The notes beneath the pieces were generated by a model that had not been told where the DNA came from, ran no database searches, and saw nothing but the letters and a program-made list of their open reading frames with translations. From Bacteroidota bacterium (GTDB lineage: Bacteria > Bacteroidota > Bacteroidia > Chitinophagales > Saprospiraceae), in NCBI GenBank assembly GCA_017857395.1, contig JAFMDF010000034.1, forward strand, positions 1 through 48,387: a stretch of 48,387 nucleotides of DNA, written 5' to 3'. Shown here in pieces: positions 15,959 to 24,882 of this stretch; position 1 is the first letter of the stretch; the number at the start of each line of letters is the position of its first letter. A program made the position numbers and the translations under genes.

Positions 15959-16705
15959 ATGAAAAATGTATTTGTCCTTGCTGCTATCTGTTTAAGTCTG
16001 CTAACTTCTTGCAGCAGTAACCAAGCCTTATTTAATACAGAAATTGAAACGGCAGATAACCGCCGAACACTCAAACAATATTTTCACCAAAAAGAACCAA
16101 TCTTAAAGTCAGGCGATAAAATTACCATTAGTATTTGGGGGCACGAAGATTTGAGTATTGGTTCGGTCAATAGTAAATTTTCTTCTAATAAAGAAACAGG
16201 AAAATGGATTGCTATAGACCATTTAGGAGAAGTAAACTTACCAAAATTAGGACGAATTAAAATTGCAGGGTATAACCTGAAAGAAGTCAATTATCTACTA
16301 GAAAAGAAATATAGTGCTTACCTAAAAGACCCAATTATTAATGTTCGAGCGGTGAACCATTATGTCACCGTTATGGGAGAAGTGAATAGTCCGGGTCGAT
16401 ATGAATTGGAAAATGAAAAAGTCAATCTAGTACAAATTTTAGGACAAGCAAAAGGACTAGGCGATTATTCCAATAACAAAAAAGTAAAAGTCATCAGAGA
16501 AGTCGATGGTCAACCAATTGAATTATTGATTGATATGACCGACATTATTGCGGCTACAGAATATAACATTACGCTCCAATCTAAAGACATTGTTTATGTC
16601 GAACCGAATAAGAACAAATCAGAGGATAGTTTTTTGAAAAAAGCAACGCCTATTGCTAGTCTAATCACAGGTGCGGCGGTCTTGCTTTCTGTGTTGACAA
16701 AGTAA
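15959..16705 (+). CDS. Polysaccharide export lipoprotein (Wza family)
   Basis: A 248-residue outer-membrane export component. A lipoprotein signal ends at LLTSCSS (Cys18). The polysaccharide biosynthesis/export domain follows (LKSGDKITISIWGHEDLS near 55-72, then IDHLGEVNLPKLGRIKIAG), then an SLBB domain (VNHYVTVMGEVNSPGRYEL near 136-155). The C-terminal stretch (ATPIASLITGAAVLLSVLT) could cross the membrane as the Wza helix does. It is the first gene of the exopolysaccharide cluster and stands directly behind the best sigma-54 promoter. A 295-bp repeat array separates it from its usual partner, the Wzc-like kinase. Confidence 0.92.
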   Translation: MKNVFVLAAICLSLLTSCSSNQALFNTEIETADNRRTLKQYFHQKEPILKSGDKITISIWGHEDLSIGSVNSKFSSNKETGKWIAIDHLGEVNLPKLGRIKIAGYNLKEVNYLLEKKYSAYLKDPIINVRAVNHYVTVMGEVNSPGRYELENEKVNLVQILGQAKGLGDYSNNKKVKVIREVDGQPIELLIDMTDIIAATEYNITLQSKDIVYVEPNKNKSEDSFLKKATPIASLITGAAVLLSVLTK

Positions 16706-16715
16706 GTTTTCTGAT

Positions 16716-16998
16716 TGTAATACCGAAATCTTTCGGTACGGTGAATCCAAATATTAACCCCTTTAGGGGTTTTATGTCGGTAGAAAATGGAGATTCATTC
16801 TGATTTTACCGTGCCTTTAGGTACGGAATGTGAGACATAATGTACCTAAAGGCACATTTTCTATTCGGGAACACATTCTTTTCTACCGACATTTTGTCCC
16901 GCTGGGACAGTTTTACCGCAAAACGTCATAATCAGTAAGTTGTACGTTCTGCTCGAATTCATCATTCATCATTCATAGTTTATCATTCAGCCTTTCTA
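16716..16998. repeat. Nested palindromes plus ATTCATC tandem repeats
   Basis: This fills the gap between the export gene and the tyrosine kinase gene. It contains ACCGAAA-TC-TTTCGGT (near 16722), the palindrome AACCCCTTTAGGGGTT (16756-16771), an outer inverted pair ATGTCGGTAGAAAA (16774-16787 with 16879-16892), an inner pair built on GTGCCTTTAGGTAC (near 16811 and 16842), a GTCCCGCTGGGAC hairpin (16896-16908), and a short ATTCATC-type tandem run at 16957-16988. No gene is seen. Confidence 0.75.
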
Positions 16999-17000
16999 TC

Positions 17001-19271
17001 ATGAATCTAAGAAAAGAATTTCAAAAAATAATCCTTCCCCTCTTAAAAGCAGCTCCTATCTTAATTGCGTTATGCGTCGCTACCGCTTATGTAGCCAAAA
17101 AAGGAATCCAATATTTACCAGAGGAATTCCAATCTAAAGGAGCGATTAAAATCAATAATTTAAACTCTAGTCAAGCAGGTTTTGATTTATTCCAACAAAA
17201 GAGTAACAATACACCGATGCAGAATGAGAATTTCTTGACAGAAGTGGAGGTATTCAAATCTAAAGATTTAATTGAGAAAGCCATTGCGCAATTGGATTGG
17301 GAATTGACGATTCATCGGGTTGGAGAAATGCGCATGACAGAGTTATACAAAAATCGACCTTTCCAAATCACTTATAAAGTGCTTAATGAGCAAGGGTATG
17401 ACCAAGATGTATATTTAAAGTATGTAGGAGGTGAAATTTTTCATATAGTAGAAAGCATAGAACAAGATACTAATTTCATAGCAGTAAAAACAGATGAATG
17501 GATAACAGAGAATGCCATCCAATTTAAAATAGATTTACAAAAGGAATTCTTGGGGAATTTTTCTAAAGGGTTGAAAATAAATGATTTATTTAAATTTACC
17601 ATCAACAGTCGGGATGCCTTAACTAGTAGTGTGAATGATAAAAATTTATTTGTTCGTCCAGTAGAAAAAGACATTTCCATTATCCGTATTTATTTTACGC
17701 ATGAGTTACCTATCAAAGCACAAAGTTTTGTCAATACGTTGATGCGAACGTATACGGAAGAATGCCGAAACTATAAAGAACAAATGTCGGATGAGACGTT
17801 AGTTTATTTGGATGGGAAATTAGCAACGGTAGAAATGAAATTAAAAGAGTCAGAGTCAGAAATGGCTTATTATCGAACCAAAAACCACTTAGTTAATACT
17901 CGGCAAGAAACGGATGCGACGCTAAAAGAAATCAAGCAATTAGACATGCAAAATTTAGATTTTGATATGCAGCGGGTTGCTTTAGAAAAATTATACAAAC
18001 ACCTGACTGCGGGCAAAAACCTAAATGATTATGCGCCTAATTTCAAGGCCTTAAATGACAAAATTTTTCAAGAATCTTATCTGAAAGTACAGGCATTAGA
18101 GTTAGAGAAACAAGATTTATTACAAAAATTTGTGCCAGAGAGTACAGAGATTGCTTTGGTAGATGCTAAGATTAGAAGTTTAAGAGTTTTTGTAAATGAA
18201 ACAGTTCGGTCTACTTTAGGTAATTTGAATATCCGACAAAAAGAGATTGCTAATTCTGTGATAACTGCCAATGGTAAAATTAATGGCTATCCAGAAAAAG
18301 AAAGAAAGTTAGCCATTTTAGAAAGAGCTGTTTCTTTGAACGAAAATATGTATACTTATTTGATGGAGAAAAGAACAGAATTGGCGATTAGTCGTTCTTC
18401 TAATTTATATCCCCACAAAATTATCGAACAAGCTAATTTGCCGAAAGAATTAATTTCACCGAATCAACCACTTATTATCGGTTTATGTGTTTTTCTGGCC
18501 TTAAGTATGGGTATCATTTGTGTCTTTATCTATCATTATTTTACAGCCAAAATTAATGCAAAAGCAGATATAGAAGAGGCATTTGAGACACCCGTTTTAG
18601 GCATTGTTTGGAAAAACAAAAAGAATAAATTTAAAAGTTTTGAAGTGGTTTCAGAATTGATGGCAAATGTTAGCCAATTACCCCAATCAAATATTGAAGG
18701 ACAAGGTCAATTATTAGTCGTTTCTTCCATGAAACCAGGAGAAGGAAAATCTTATACCAGTACTCATTTAGCCAAAACATTGGCTGCAACAGGACAAAGG
18801 GTCTTATTAGTTGACATGGATATTCGCCGCCCTTCTTTACACAAGGTTTGGAATTTACCTTTAGGCGATGGAGTGAGTGCTATCATAGAAGGAAGACAAC
18901 ATACGTTTAATGCCATTTACAAAACAGGCGAAAAAAATCTTCATTTTATTCCAGCTGGTATCTTAGCGACTGGCAATCAAGCCTTATTTTTTTCCAAAAA
19001 AACAACGGGTTTTATTCATGATATGCGCTGGCATTATGATGTAGTCATTGTAGATTCTGCACCAATTGGTATTGTATCTGATGTTATTCCATTGATGCAC
19101 CAAAGCACCGCCAATTTATTTGTGATTCGTGCAGGATACACGAATCAACGATACATCAATAGCATTCAACATCGCTTTGAAGAATGGAAGATTCCTAACC
19201 TGCAATTGGTGTTAAATGACTGCGCGCCATCCAAGGGCTATCGAAAGTATGCTAAGTATAGTTATGCTTGA
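17001..19271 (+). CDS. Wzc-like chain-length regulator with tyrosine kinase domain
   Basis: A 756-residue inner-membrane protein. A Wzz domain is framed by two membrane helices (about 13-30 and 487-510), with long coiled coils between. The cytoplasmic BY-kinase domain begins near 560 and has Walker A MKPGEGKS at 577-584, Walker A' VLLVDMDIRRPS and Walker B VVIVDSAP. The C-terminus is the expected tyrosine cluster (GYRKYAKYSYA, four Tyr). It controls polymer length and export by cycles of autophosphorylation together with the Wza-type protein encoded upstream. Both catalytic and substrate parts are in one chain, the proteobacterial arrangement that is also usual in Bacteroidota. Confidence 0.93.
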   Translation: MNLRKEFQKIILPLLKAAPILIALCVATAYVAKKGIQYLPEEFQSKGAIKINNLNSSQAGFDLFQQKSNNTPMQNENFLTEVEVFKSKDLIEKAIAQLDWELTIHRVGEMRMTELYKNRPFQITYKVLNEQGYDQDVYLKYVGGEIFHIVESIEQDTNFIAVKTDEWITENAIQFKIDLQKEFLGNFSKGLKINDLFKFTINSRDALTSSVNDKNLFVRPVEKDISIIRIYFTHELPIKAQSFVNTLMRTYTEECRNYKEQMSDETLVYLDGKLATVEMKLKESESEMAYYRTKNHLVNTRQETDATLKEIKQLDMQNLDFDMQRVALEKLYKHLTAGKNLNDYAPNFKALNDKIFQESYLKVQALELEKQDLLQKFVPESTEIALVDAKIRSLRVFVNETVRSTLGNLNIRQKEIANSVITANGKINGYPEKERKLAILERAVSLNENMYTYLMEKRTELAISRSSNLYPHKIIEQANLPKELISPNQPLIIGLCVFLALSMGIICVFIYHYFTAKINAKADIEEAFETPVLGIVWKNKKNKFKSFEVVSELMANVSQLPQSNIEGQGQLLVVSSMKPGEGKSYTSTHLAKTLAATGQRVLLVDMDIRRPSLHKVWNLPLGDGVSAIIEGRQHTFNAIYKTGEKNLHFIPAGILATGNQALFFSKKTTGFIHDMRWHYDVVIVDSAPIGIVSDVIPLMHQSTANLFVIRAGYTNQRYINSIQHRFEEWKIPNLQLVLNDCAPSKGYRKYAKYSYA

Positions 19272-19294
19272 TTTTTCAAATTTTCAATAATCTA

Positions 19295-19365
19295 ACTGTA
19301 GCTTAGACCTCTGGTCTGAGTAGTCTGAACTTAAAACTACTCAGACCAGAGGTCTAAGCTACAGT
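19295..19365. repeat. Perfect 29-bp inverted repeat (GTAGCTTAGAC family, copy 1)
   Basis: The arms at 19295-19323 and 19337-19365 are perfectly complementary around a 13-nt spacer. A related copy lies at 37134-37224. The two copies differ at two positions per arm, and each change is matched in the other arm. It lies inside the exopolysaccharide cluster and would form a very strong RNA hairpin without a T tract. Confidence 0.85.
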
Positions 19366-19382
19366 CAACCCTTATATCTATT

Positions 19383-20705
19383 ATGAAAATAGCCCAGTTT
19401 TATCAATCATTCAACCGACTAAAAAAAGATGGGTCAAAGTTACTAGTCCTAGCAGACCAAGCCCTTATGAGTGGTGGTAATTTTATACTTGGCTTAGTGT
19501 TGATAAGACTATTAGGATTGGAGCAATATGGATTATTTGCGCTATTATGGATGGGTGTTTTATTTGCCTTAAGTTTACATCAAGCATTTATCACCAAACC
19601 TTTGATGACGTTAGCCATAGGACAAAAGGAAGAAATACAACATAACTATTTCCATGTTTTATGGAAAATGCAGTTTTTTTTCGGCAGCAGTTTAGTCCTT
19701 CTTTTAAGTGGATTAACTTATTTAGGTACAAGGTTTTTGGAGACCCCAAATTGGGTGAAATTTGTTCCATTAATCGCCTTAATTACTTTTTGTTACTTAC
19801 TTCAAGACTTTATTAAAAAGACCTTTTTTATCAAAAAAGATTATGGCAAACCATTGGTCATAGATGGCTTAAATTATAGCCTCCTTTTTTCAGGATTATA
19901 CTACTTACATTTTACCGAAAACGCCTCTTTAAAGCCTATTTTAATTTGTATGGGTATGAGCTATTTGGTAAGTACTTTTTTATATAGCAAAAGATTATGC
20001 TTAAAAAATAAAACAGCAGAAACCTCCACTTATGGAGACCTGCTAAAAAAACATTATCATTTTTCAAATTGGTTGTTGGGCACTTCAATCCTACAATGGT
20101 TTTCTGGCAATTTTTTCCTCATAGCAGCGGCAAGTACATTAGGAACAACCGCAGTAGGCGCAGTACGAATGGCACAGAATTTAGTCGGCTTATGCCATAT
20201 TCTTTTTCTAGCAATGGAAAACATCGTGCCTGCTGAAGCTGCCCAACTCTTTTTACAAAAGAATAACAAAATTTTAGCGAAGTATTTAGTAAACATTGGC
20301 CTAAAAATTGGGGCAATAGCCTTACTCATTTTATCGGTTATGGCTATTGCAGCACCCAATTTAATCCATTGGATATATGGAGCGAGCTTTGTGGCTTACA
20401 GTTATGTGGTCTGGGGATATTGCTTGCTCTATATTTTTGTCTACATGGGATATCCGCTTCGGTATTTTTTCCGAACCATTCAGTTTACTAGACCTATTTT
20501 TATTGCTTATTGCTTTAGTACTTTTTTTAGTTTGACAGTAGCTTTTCCAATTGTACAATATTGGGGAATTACAGGCTTATTAATAGGTTTAATACTAAGT
20601 CAAATTATAACCTTATTGGTGTATATCTACTTCATCGGGGAAAAAATAATAGACTTTAAAAGCTCCAACGGAGCGAAATATGACAACCTAGGGTGTCAAC
20701 CCTAG
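19383..20705 (+). CDS. Polysaccharide flippase (MATE/Wzx type)
   Basis: A 440-residue membrane protein with about twelve hydrophobic segments spread through its length and few charged loops, in the pattern of Wzx-type lipid-linked oligosaccharide flippases. It sits between the Wzc-like gene and a glycosyltransferase gene in the exopolysaccharide cluster. The start gives a short basic N-terminus before the first helix. The last 15 or so residues (SSNGAKYDNLGCQP) are encoded by an intergenic palindromic repeat that also supplies the stop codon, so the native C-terminus seems to have been replaced. Family is sure at the level of polysaccharide export; the specific substrate is unknown. Confidence 0.82.
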   Translation: MKIAQFYQSFNRLKKDGSKLLVLADQALMSGGNFILGLVLIRLLGLEQYGLFALLWMGVLFALSLHQAFITKPLMTLAIGQKEEIQHNYFHVLWKMQFFFGSSLVLLLSGLTYLGTRFLETPNWVKFVPLIALITFCYLLQDFIKKTFFIKKDYGKPLVIDGLNYSLLFSGLYYLHFTENASLKPILICMGMSYLVSTFLYSKRLCLKNKTAETSTYGDLLKKHYHFSNWLLGTSILQWFSGNFFLIAAASTLGTTAVGAVRMAQNLVGLCHILFLAMENIVPAEAAQLFLQKNNKILAKYLVNIGLKIGAIALLILSVMAIAAPNLIHWIYGASFVAYSYVVWGYCLLYIFVYMGYPLRYFFRTIQFTRPIFIAYCFSTFFSLTVAFPIVQYWGITGLLIGLILSQIITLLVYIYFIGEKIIDFKSSNGAKYDNLGCQP

Positions 20706-20706
20706 G
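20662..20706. repeat. Double palindrome overlapping the flippase 3' end
   Basis: Two adjacent hairpins, GCTCC-AAC-GGAGC (20662-20674) and CCTAGGGT-GTCA-ACCCTAGG (20687-20706). The flippase stop codon TAG (20703-20705) lies in the second right arm. The CCTAGGG unit recurs in the array at 15593-15613. Confidence 0.8.
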
Positions 20707-20730
20707 GTAGCAGTATGAAAAATAAATAAC

Positions 20731-21849
20731 ATGAAAAACATGAAAATTATTCATTTAGTATTAGGAAAAGCAAATCCTCAAAGAATGAACGGTGTGAATA
20801 GAGTCGTTCATCAGTTAGCTTGTACGCAAGCGAGATTAGGGCAAAAAGTCAGTATCTGGGGTATTGCGAATGATTTAGTAGCCAATTATCCAGAAAGAGA
20901 ATGTTCGACGGTTTTATTTCAGCAGTATAAAAGTAAACGACTTTGCCCTCAACTAAAAAAAGCCATTCAAAACTTATCTTCTAACTATATTTTTCACATT
21001 CATGGTGCTTTCATTTTAGAATTTTATCAAGTCGCTAAATTATTACAACAACAGCAAATTCCGTATGTATATACGCCTCATGGTGCTTTTGCTAAAGCAG
21101 CGATGAAAAAGAATAAATGGGTGAAAAAAGTATATTTTCAGTTGTTAGAAAAATACTTGATAAATAATGCCAAAACCGTTCAATTGTTGGGGACGGGCGA
21201 GTATAAGCATTTAGGCGAAATGACTAAAAAAGGAGAGCGAACACTCATTCCAAACGGAATGGATTTTCAACAAATCCCTGAGGATTTAGCTCCTAAAAAT
21301 AAAGAAATATTGACTTTCGGTTTTTGTGGCCGTTTAGACAGGTACCATAAAGGATTAGATTTATTATTAAAAGGATTTCAACAATTCTTAGAAAAGGGGG
21401 GCAAAGCAAGGCTAGAATTGATTGGAGATGGCAAAGACCGCCCTGCTATAGAAAAATTAGCCAATGATTTGGGGATTCGAGCGCATATCACCTTTCATGG
21501 CGCACTTTTTGGACTTAAGAAATTTCATACCCTTCATCAATTTGACGCTTTCCTACATACCTCCCGAATGGAAGGTTTTCCAATGGCGGTTTTAGAAGCT
21601 GCCGCTTTATCTATCCCTTGTATTACAAGTGAGGCGACGAATATTAATAGTTATATCCGAGCATACCACGCTGGCATTGCCTTACCTAATAATACGCCAA
21701 TGAGTATTGCTAGTGCCATGAGTATTTGCGCTGATTTATATCAGCAAAATCAACTAAATATACTAGGAGAAAATGCTAAAGAAATGGTGGCTACTGCCTT
21801 TAATTGGCGTAACATAGCACAGGAATTATTTAAAGTTTATGCAGCTTAG
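20731..21849 (+). CDS. GT4-family glycosyltransferase
   Basis: A 372-residue GT-B glycosyltransferase. The N-terminal domain opens with IIHLVLGKANPQRMNGVNRVVHQL, a Gly/Asn acceptor loop. The C-terminal GT4 half includes LTFGFCGRLDRYHKGLDLLL and the donor-binding HTSRMEGFPMAVLEAAAL with the E-x7-E motif. It is cytoplasmic and probably adds a sugar to the lipid-linked repeat unit. Two in-frame ATGs (20731, 20740) are close; the second would start right at the conserved strand. It is co-transcribed with the flippase (25-bp gap). The specific sugar is unknown. Confidence 0.88.
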   Translation: MKNMKIIHLVLGKANPQRMNGVNRVVHQLACTQARLGQKVSIWGIANDLVANYPERECSTVLFQQYKSKRLCPQLKKAIQNLSSNYIFHIHGAFILEFYQVAKLLQQQQIPYVYTPHGAFAKAAMKKNKWVKKVYFQLLEKYLINNAKTVQLLGTGEYKHLGEMTKKGERTLIPNGMDFQQIPEDLAPKNKEILTFGFCGRLDRYHKGLDLLLKGFQQFLEKGGKARLELIGDGKDRPAIEKLANDLGIRAHITFHGALFGLKKFHTLHQFDAFLHTSRMEGFPMAVLEAAALSIPCITSEATNINSYIRAYHAGIALPNNTPMSIASAMSICADLYQQNQLNILGENAKEMVATAFNWRNIAQELFKVYAA

Positions 21850-21952
21850 AAACCGATAAGAAATTAATTCCCCACGAATTTATTAACCCCACTAATTATA
21901 GTTGTTTAAGTTATTTTTCGGCATTACTTAAAATACAATATAGCAACGCAAT

Positions 21953-23254
21953 ATGGCAACATCGCAACACTACAACACGGCAACACGGCAACATCGCAAC
22001 ACCGCAACATCACAACACGGCAACACCGCAGTATATAGGCAGAAATGGTTAGCAAACGGGCTATTAATTTTACTCGGTTTACGCATTACCAGTTATTTTA
22101 CCCTATTTCCTGATTCTGTAGCGATGACCCAATTAGTAAAAACCGTTTTACGGGTGATACTAACAGGCGTAGCTTTTATGTGGTTGAATCAATTAAAACA
22201 GAAGTTTCCTAAATATCGGGTGGAATACCAAAATAGTACCCCACTTTTACTGTATTGTGCCTATTTAATTTTGGGGATTATCTCCATTTTTTGGACGTCT
22301 TCGGTTCGGTATACCATGTTGCAATTATCGATGATTATAGAGGCCTTAGTTTTTGCTTGGTTCTATATCCAACTGGTTGCTTTTTATAATAAAGTAAGCG
22401 ACAATCATACCCGATTTAGTTGGTTATTTGGCGTATCCACGATGTGGATTTGTATTGCTTTTATGCTTGGTTTATTTTTTGACCCAGATACTTATTATCG
22501 ACAAACACATGGTGGAGAGGTATCTCGTTTGGGTGGTTATATTATTAATCCAAACGAATTGGGGATGTTAGCTGTTTTAGGGGCTGTCATGGCTTATACA
22601 GAATTTAGAAATGCCGCTTTTAAAATGACCCAAATGTGGGTATTAATTGCCTCCGTTGCGGTCTTATTACTCACCCAATCTCGCTCTTCTTTAGGAGCAT
22701 TTTTGATAGTAACGGGTATCTATGTTTTTATGTCAGGCAATCGAAAATTAATTCTAGGGTCTATTGTTGGGGCGGTCTTTGCATTGCCAATATTGGTAAG
22801 AACGATTATCTTAAAACAAGGAGATGTGGAAGAAGTGATGAGTATGACAGGTCGCTTACCTTTTTGGGAAGATTTAATTATGTATGGTTTTACCAAAGAA
22901 CCCCTGTTGGGCTACGGTTTTATGCGCATTAGTTATAGCGATAAATTTGATAGTATCCATTCTTATGCAGCGGGCATGACGCATAACACTTTTATTCAAG
23001 TACTGTTAAATCTTGGTTTAGTCGGCGGTTTTATTTGTATGTTCCAAATGATTGCGACAGGTTTTGTGATTGGGGCTTCTAAAGATAGTTACCATAAAGT
23101 ATTGGCTTGGTTGATGTTAGTGCCGTTAATTATTAATTCTACTACGGAATTTGGCATTTTTGGAGAATCAAATTATGGCATTCAGTTTTATCAATTTGTG
23201 GTTTTGTTTTTTGTAATGAAAGTGATAAACACCGAGAAAAAAATATTGGCTTAA
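21953..23254 (+). CDS. O-antigen ligase/polymerase-like membrane protein with repeat-encoded N-terminus
   Basis: A 433-residue protein with about ten membrane segments and a large loop near 310-350 (TGRLPFWEDLIMYGF, then HNTFIQVLLNLGLVGG), as in the O-antigen ligase/Wzy-like polymerase family. It would polymerise repeat units or ligate the chain. The first 26 residues (ATSQHYNT, ATRQHRNT, ATSQHGNT and so on) come from an 8-bp tandem array and have no counterpart in the family. No other in-frame ATG precedes the first membrane segment, so this start or a non-ATG codon must be used. The stop overlaps the next start (TAATG). Function fits the cluster; the exact role is inferred. Confidence 0.8.
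   Translation: MATSQHYNTATRQHRNTATSQHGNTAVYRQKWLANGLLILLGLRITSYFTLFPDSVAMTQLVKTVLRVILTGVAFMWLNQLKQKFPKYRVEYQNSTPLLLYCAYLILGIISIFWTSSVRYTMLQLSMIIEALVFAWFYIQLVAFYNKVSDNHTRFSWLFGVSTMWICIAFMLGLFFDPDTYYRQTHGGEVSRLGGYIINPNELGMLAVLGAVMAYTEFRNAAFKMTQMWVLIASVAVLLLTQSRSSLGAFLIVTGIYVFMSGNRKLILGSIVGAVFALPILVRTIILKQGDVEEVMSMTGRLPFWEDLIMYGFTKEPLLGYGFMRISYSDKFDSIHSYAAGMTHNTFIQVLLNLGLVGGFICMFQMIATGFVIGASKDSYHKVLAWLMLVPLIINSTTEFGIFGESNYGIQFYQFVVLFFVMKVINTEKKILA
21956..22030 (+). repeat. 8-bp tandem repeat at the start of the polymerase gene
   Basis: Nine imperfect copies of an 8-bp unit, consensus GCAACAYS (for example GCAACATC, GCAACACT, ACAACACG), follow the ATG at once. The period of 8 is not a multiple of 3, so a change of one or two units shifts the downstream frame. 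A weaker related unit (GCAACGCA) lies just before the ATG. Not a CRISPR: there are no spacers. Confidence 0.85.
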
Positions 23255-24702
23255 TGAAAAATCAACTACAACCTAACGATATTCCTTTATTGGCTAAAAT
23301 TTTCAATCCCGATACGGAGATAGTATATGTTTTTACAACAATAGAAAACCTAGCATTTTATCAAAAGATACAAGATAATTTAGATTGTATCCTTAACTAT
23401 TTTACGGAAGCAATAGCCTTACAAAAAGAGATAGCACAGCAGCAATCGAATCAGATAGTTGTCCTAAATTTAAGACCTGAAAATAGTTTGGATGCATACC
23501 TTCAAAGGCAATCCAATCTAATTATCATAGATTTTAGTCGGACAAAAATAAGCTCCCCTAGCAATACTTTTCAATTTGATTTTATCAATAATCGAGATAC
23601 CAGCATTCGTTGGATCTATCCTACTAAAAACAACCAGCCTATATTCCTTAATTTATACAATGCAACTGGCTGGAAAGGACAATTATTTCAAACTGTTTTT
23701 AAAATAGGCTTTAAGTTAAAATTAAAAAAGTGGTTTAAATCTGGTACTTTTCGAGTGATTGCCAATGGGCTGTTTTTAGAAAAAATCAACCAACGATTAA
23801 CAGCAGCTCAATATGCTATTTTTACAGGAACAGTAGGCGTCAATCGCAAAGCAGTTATCAGTTTTGAAGAAGCAGGAAAAGCTACCCAGTTTTTAAAAAT
23901 GCCCTTAACGAAGGTAGTTCAGAAATTAGTGGATAAAGAAGCTTTTTATCTTAAAAAATTACAAACCTATTCTTTTAAGCAATTAGTGATTCCTCAAGCA
24001 AAAAAAATTGGGAATAATCTACTAGTTTCTAATGTGTGTCCTAATAAAGTTTTGAATAATAGTAATTTTACGAAAGTGCATTTATCCGCACTTCATGAAT
24101 TATATGAACAAACGACGCAGCCTACCTTTTTGAAATCCACCAAAGTATGGCAATTTATTCATCAGGATTTAGATACTATTGCCACAGCTAAAATTGTCAA
24201 CGATTTATCAAAAGAGAAGGTAAAAAATTGCTATAAACAACTAAGTATTTTAGCGGAAAATTTTGAAGCAATAGAAATGATGCCAATGGCTATCACTCAC
24301 GGTGATTTAACCCCATGGAATAGTTATTTAAGTGATAAGCAATTACATGTTTACGATTGGGAATTAGCCGACCGATTACCCTTATTATATGATGCGTTTC
24401 ATTATATTTTTCAAACCAGTATTTTAGTGAAAAGAATCCCTTTTTCGGAGATTAAATTACAGTTAGAAGCCCTTGAAAAGGCCGAATTGGTACAATCTAT
24501 TTTAACTAAATTTAAAGTGAATTTTCAACAAGCGTATCAATTTTATTTATTGCGGAATACGAGTTATTATTTGAGTAAATATATGGAGCAGGGACAATTG
24601 CATGCACAAGCACATTGGTTAATTGGGGCTTGGGCCGAAGCTTTGACGGAGGAAGGGATGTTGGTTAGAGAGCAATTACGTAATGCGACAAAAACGGGCT
24701 AA
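23254..24702 (+). CDS. APH/choline-kinase-fold phosphotransferase of the exopolysaccharide cluster
   Basis: A 482-residue soluble protein. The C-terminal half carries the kinase catalytic motifs of the aminoglycoside phosphotransferase/choline kinase fold: ITHGDLTPWNSYL (HGDxxxxN, catalytic Asp) near 350 and VYDWELADRLPLLYDAFHY (metal-binding DWE) near 370. The N-terminal 200 residues are not recognised. It overlaps the polymerase stop by one base, so translation is coupled. In this setting it may phosphorylate a sugar, lipid or polyol for the polymer; antibiotic resistance is unlikely. It is the last gene before a terminator-like hairpin at 24795. Confidence 0.65.
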   Translation: MKNQLQPNDIPLLAKIFNPDTEIVYVFTTIENLAFYQKIQDNLDCILNYFTEAIALQKEIAQQQSNQIVVLNLRPENSLDAYLQRQSNLIIIDFSRTKISSPSNTFQFDFINNRDTSIRWIYPTKNNQPIFLNLYNATGWKGQLFQTVFKIGFKLKLKKWFKSGTFRVIANGLFLEKINQRLTAAQYAIFTGTVGVNRKAVISFEEAGKATQFLKMPLTKVVQKLVDKEAFYLKKLQTYSFKQLVIPQAKKIGNNLLVSNVCPNKVLNNSNFTKVHLSALHELYEQTTQPTFLKSTKVWQFIHQDLDTIATAKIVNDLSKEKVKNCYKQLSILAENFEAIEMMPMAITHGDLTPWNSYLSDKQLHVYDWELADRLPLLYDAFHYIFQTSILVKRIPFSEIKLQLEALEKAELVQSILTKFKVNFQQAYQFYLLRNTSYYLSKYMEQGQLHAQAHWLIGAWAEALTEEGMLVREQLRNATKTG

Positions 24703-24794
24703 AGTTTTTTTACCACGGAGGAATCAAAGAAATCGGAGGAAGAATTAATGTTAAAGCGGTATAAGTATCCCTTAATCTAAAATAAATTGTATAG

Positions 24795-24837
24795 ATTAGT
24801 GTTTTCAGAACCCTAAATTCTGGAAGCACTAATTTTT
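24795..24837 (+). terminator. Intrinsic terminator after the exopolysaccharide cluster
   Basis: Sixteen-base arms (24795-24810 with 24818-24833) pair with two mismatches that become G-U or A-C in RNA, with a 7-nt loop followed by five T residues. It ends the cluster 93 bp after the kinase gene. It lies only 45 bp before the next ATG, so it could also work as an attenuator for the downstream cargo gene. Confidence 0.7.
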
Positions 24838-24882
24838 ACAGTTTATGCAAGCAATGCTTTTTTGTTTGATGAAACGCTTCAA

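Noticed and set aside
15920-15960. Inverted repeat ATGGTATAAA/TTTATACCAT hiding the export gene ATG
   Set aside because: Only six bases of the left arm would be in the transcript from the predicted start, giving a weak A-U stem. Not listed as a riboregulator.
21956-22030. Short direct repeats that look like a CRISPR array
   Set aside because: The repeat unit is 8 bp and contiguous, with no unique spacers and no cas genes in the window.
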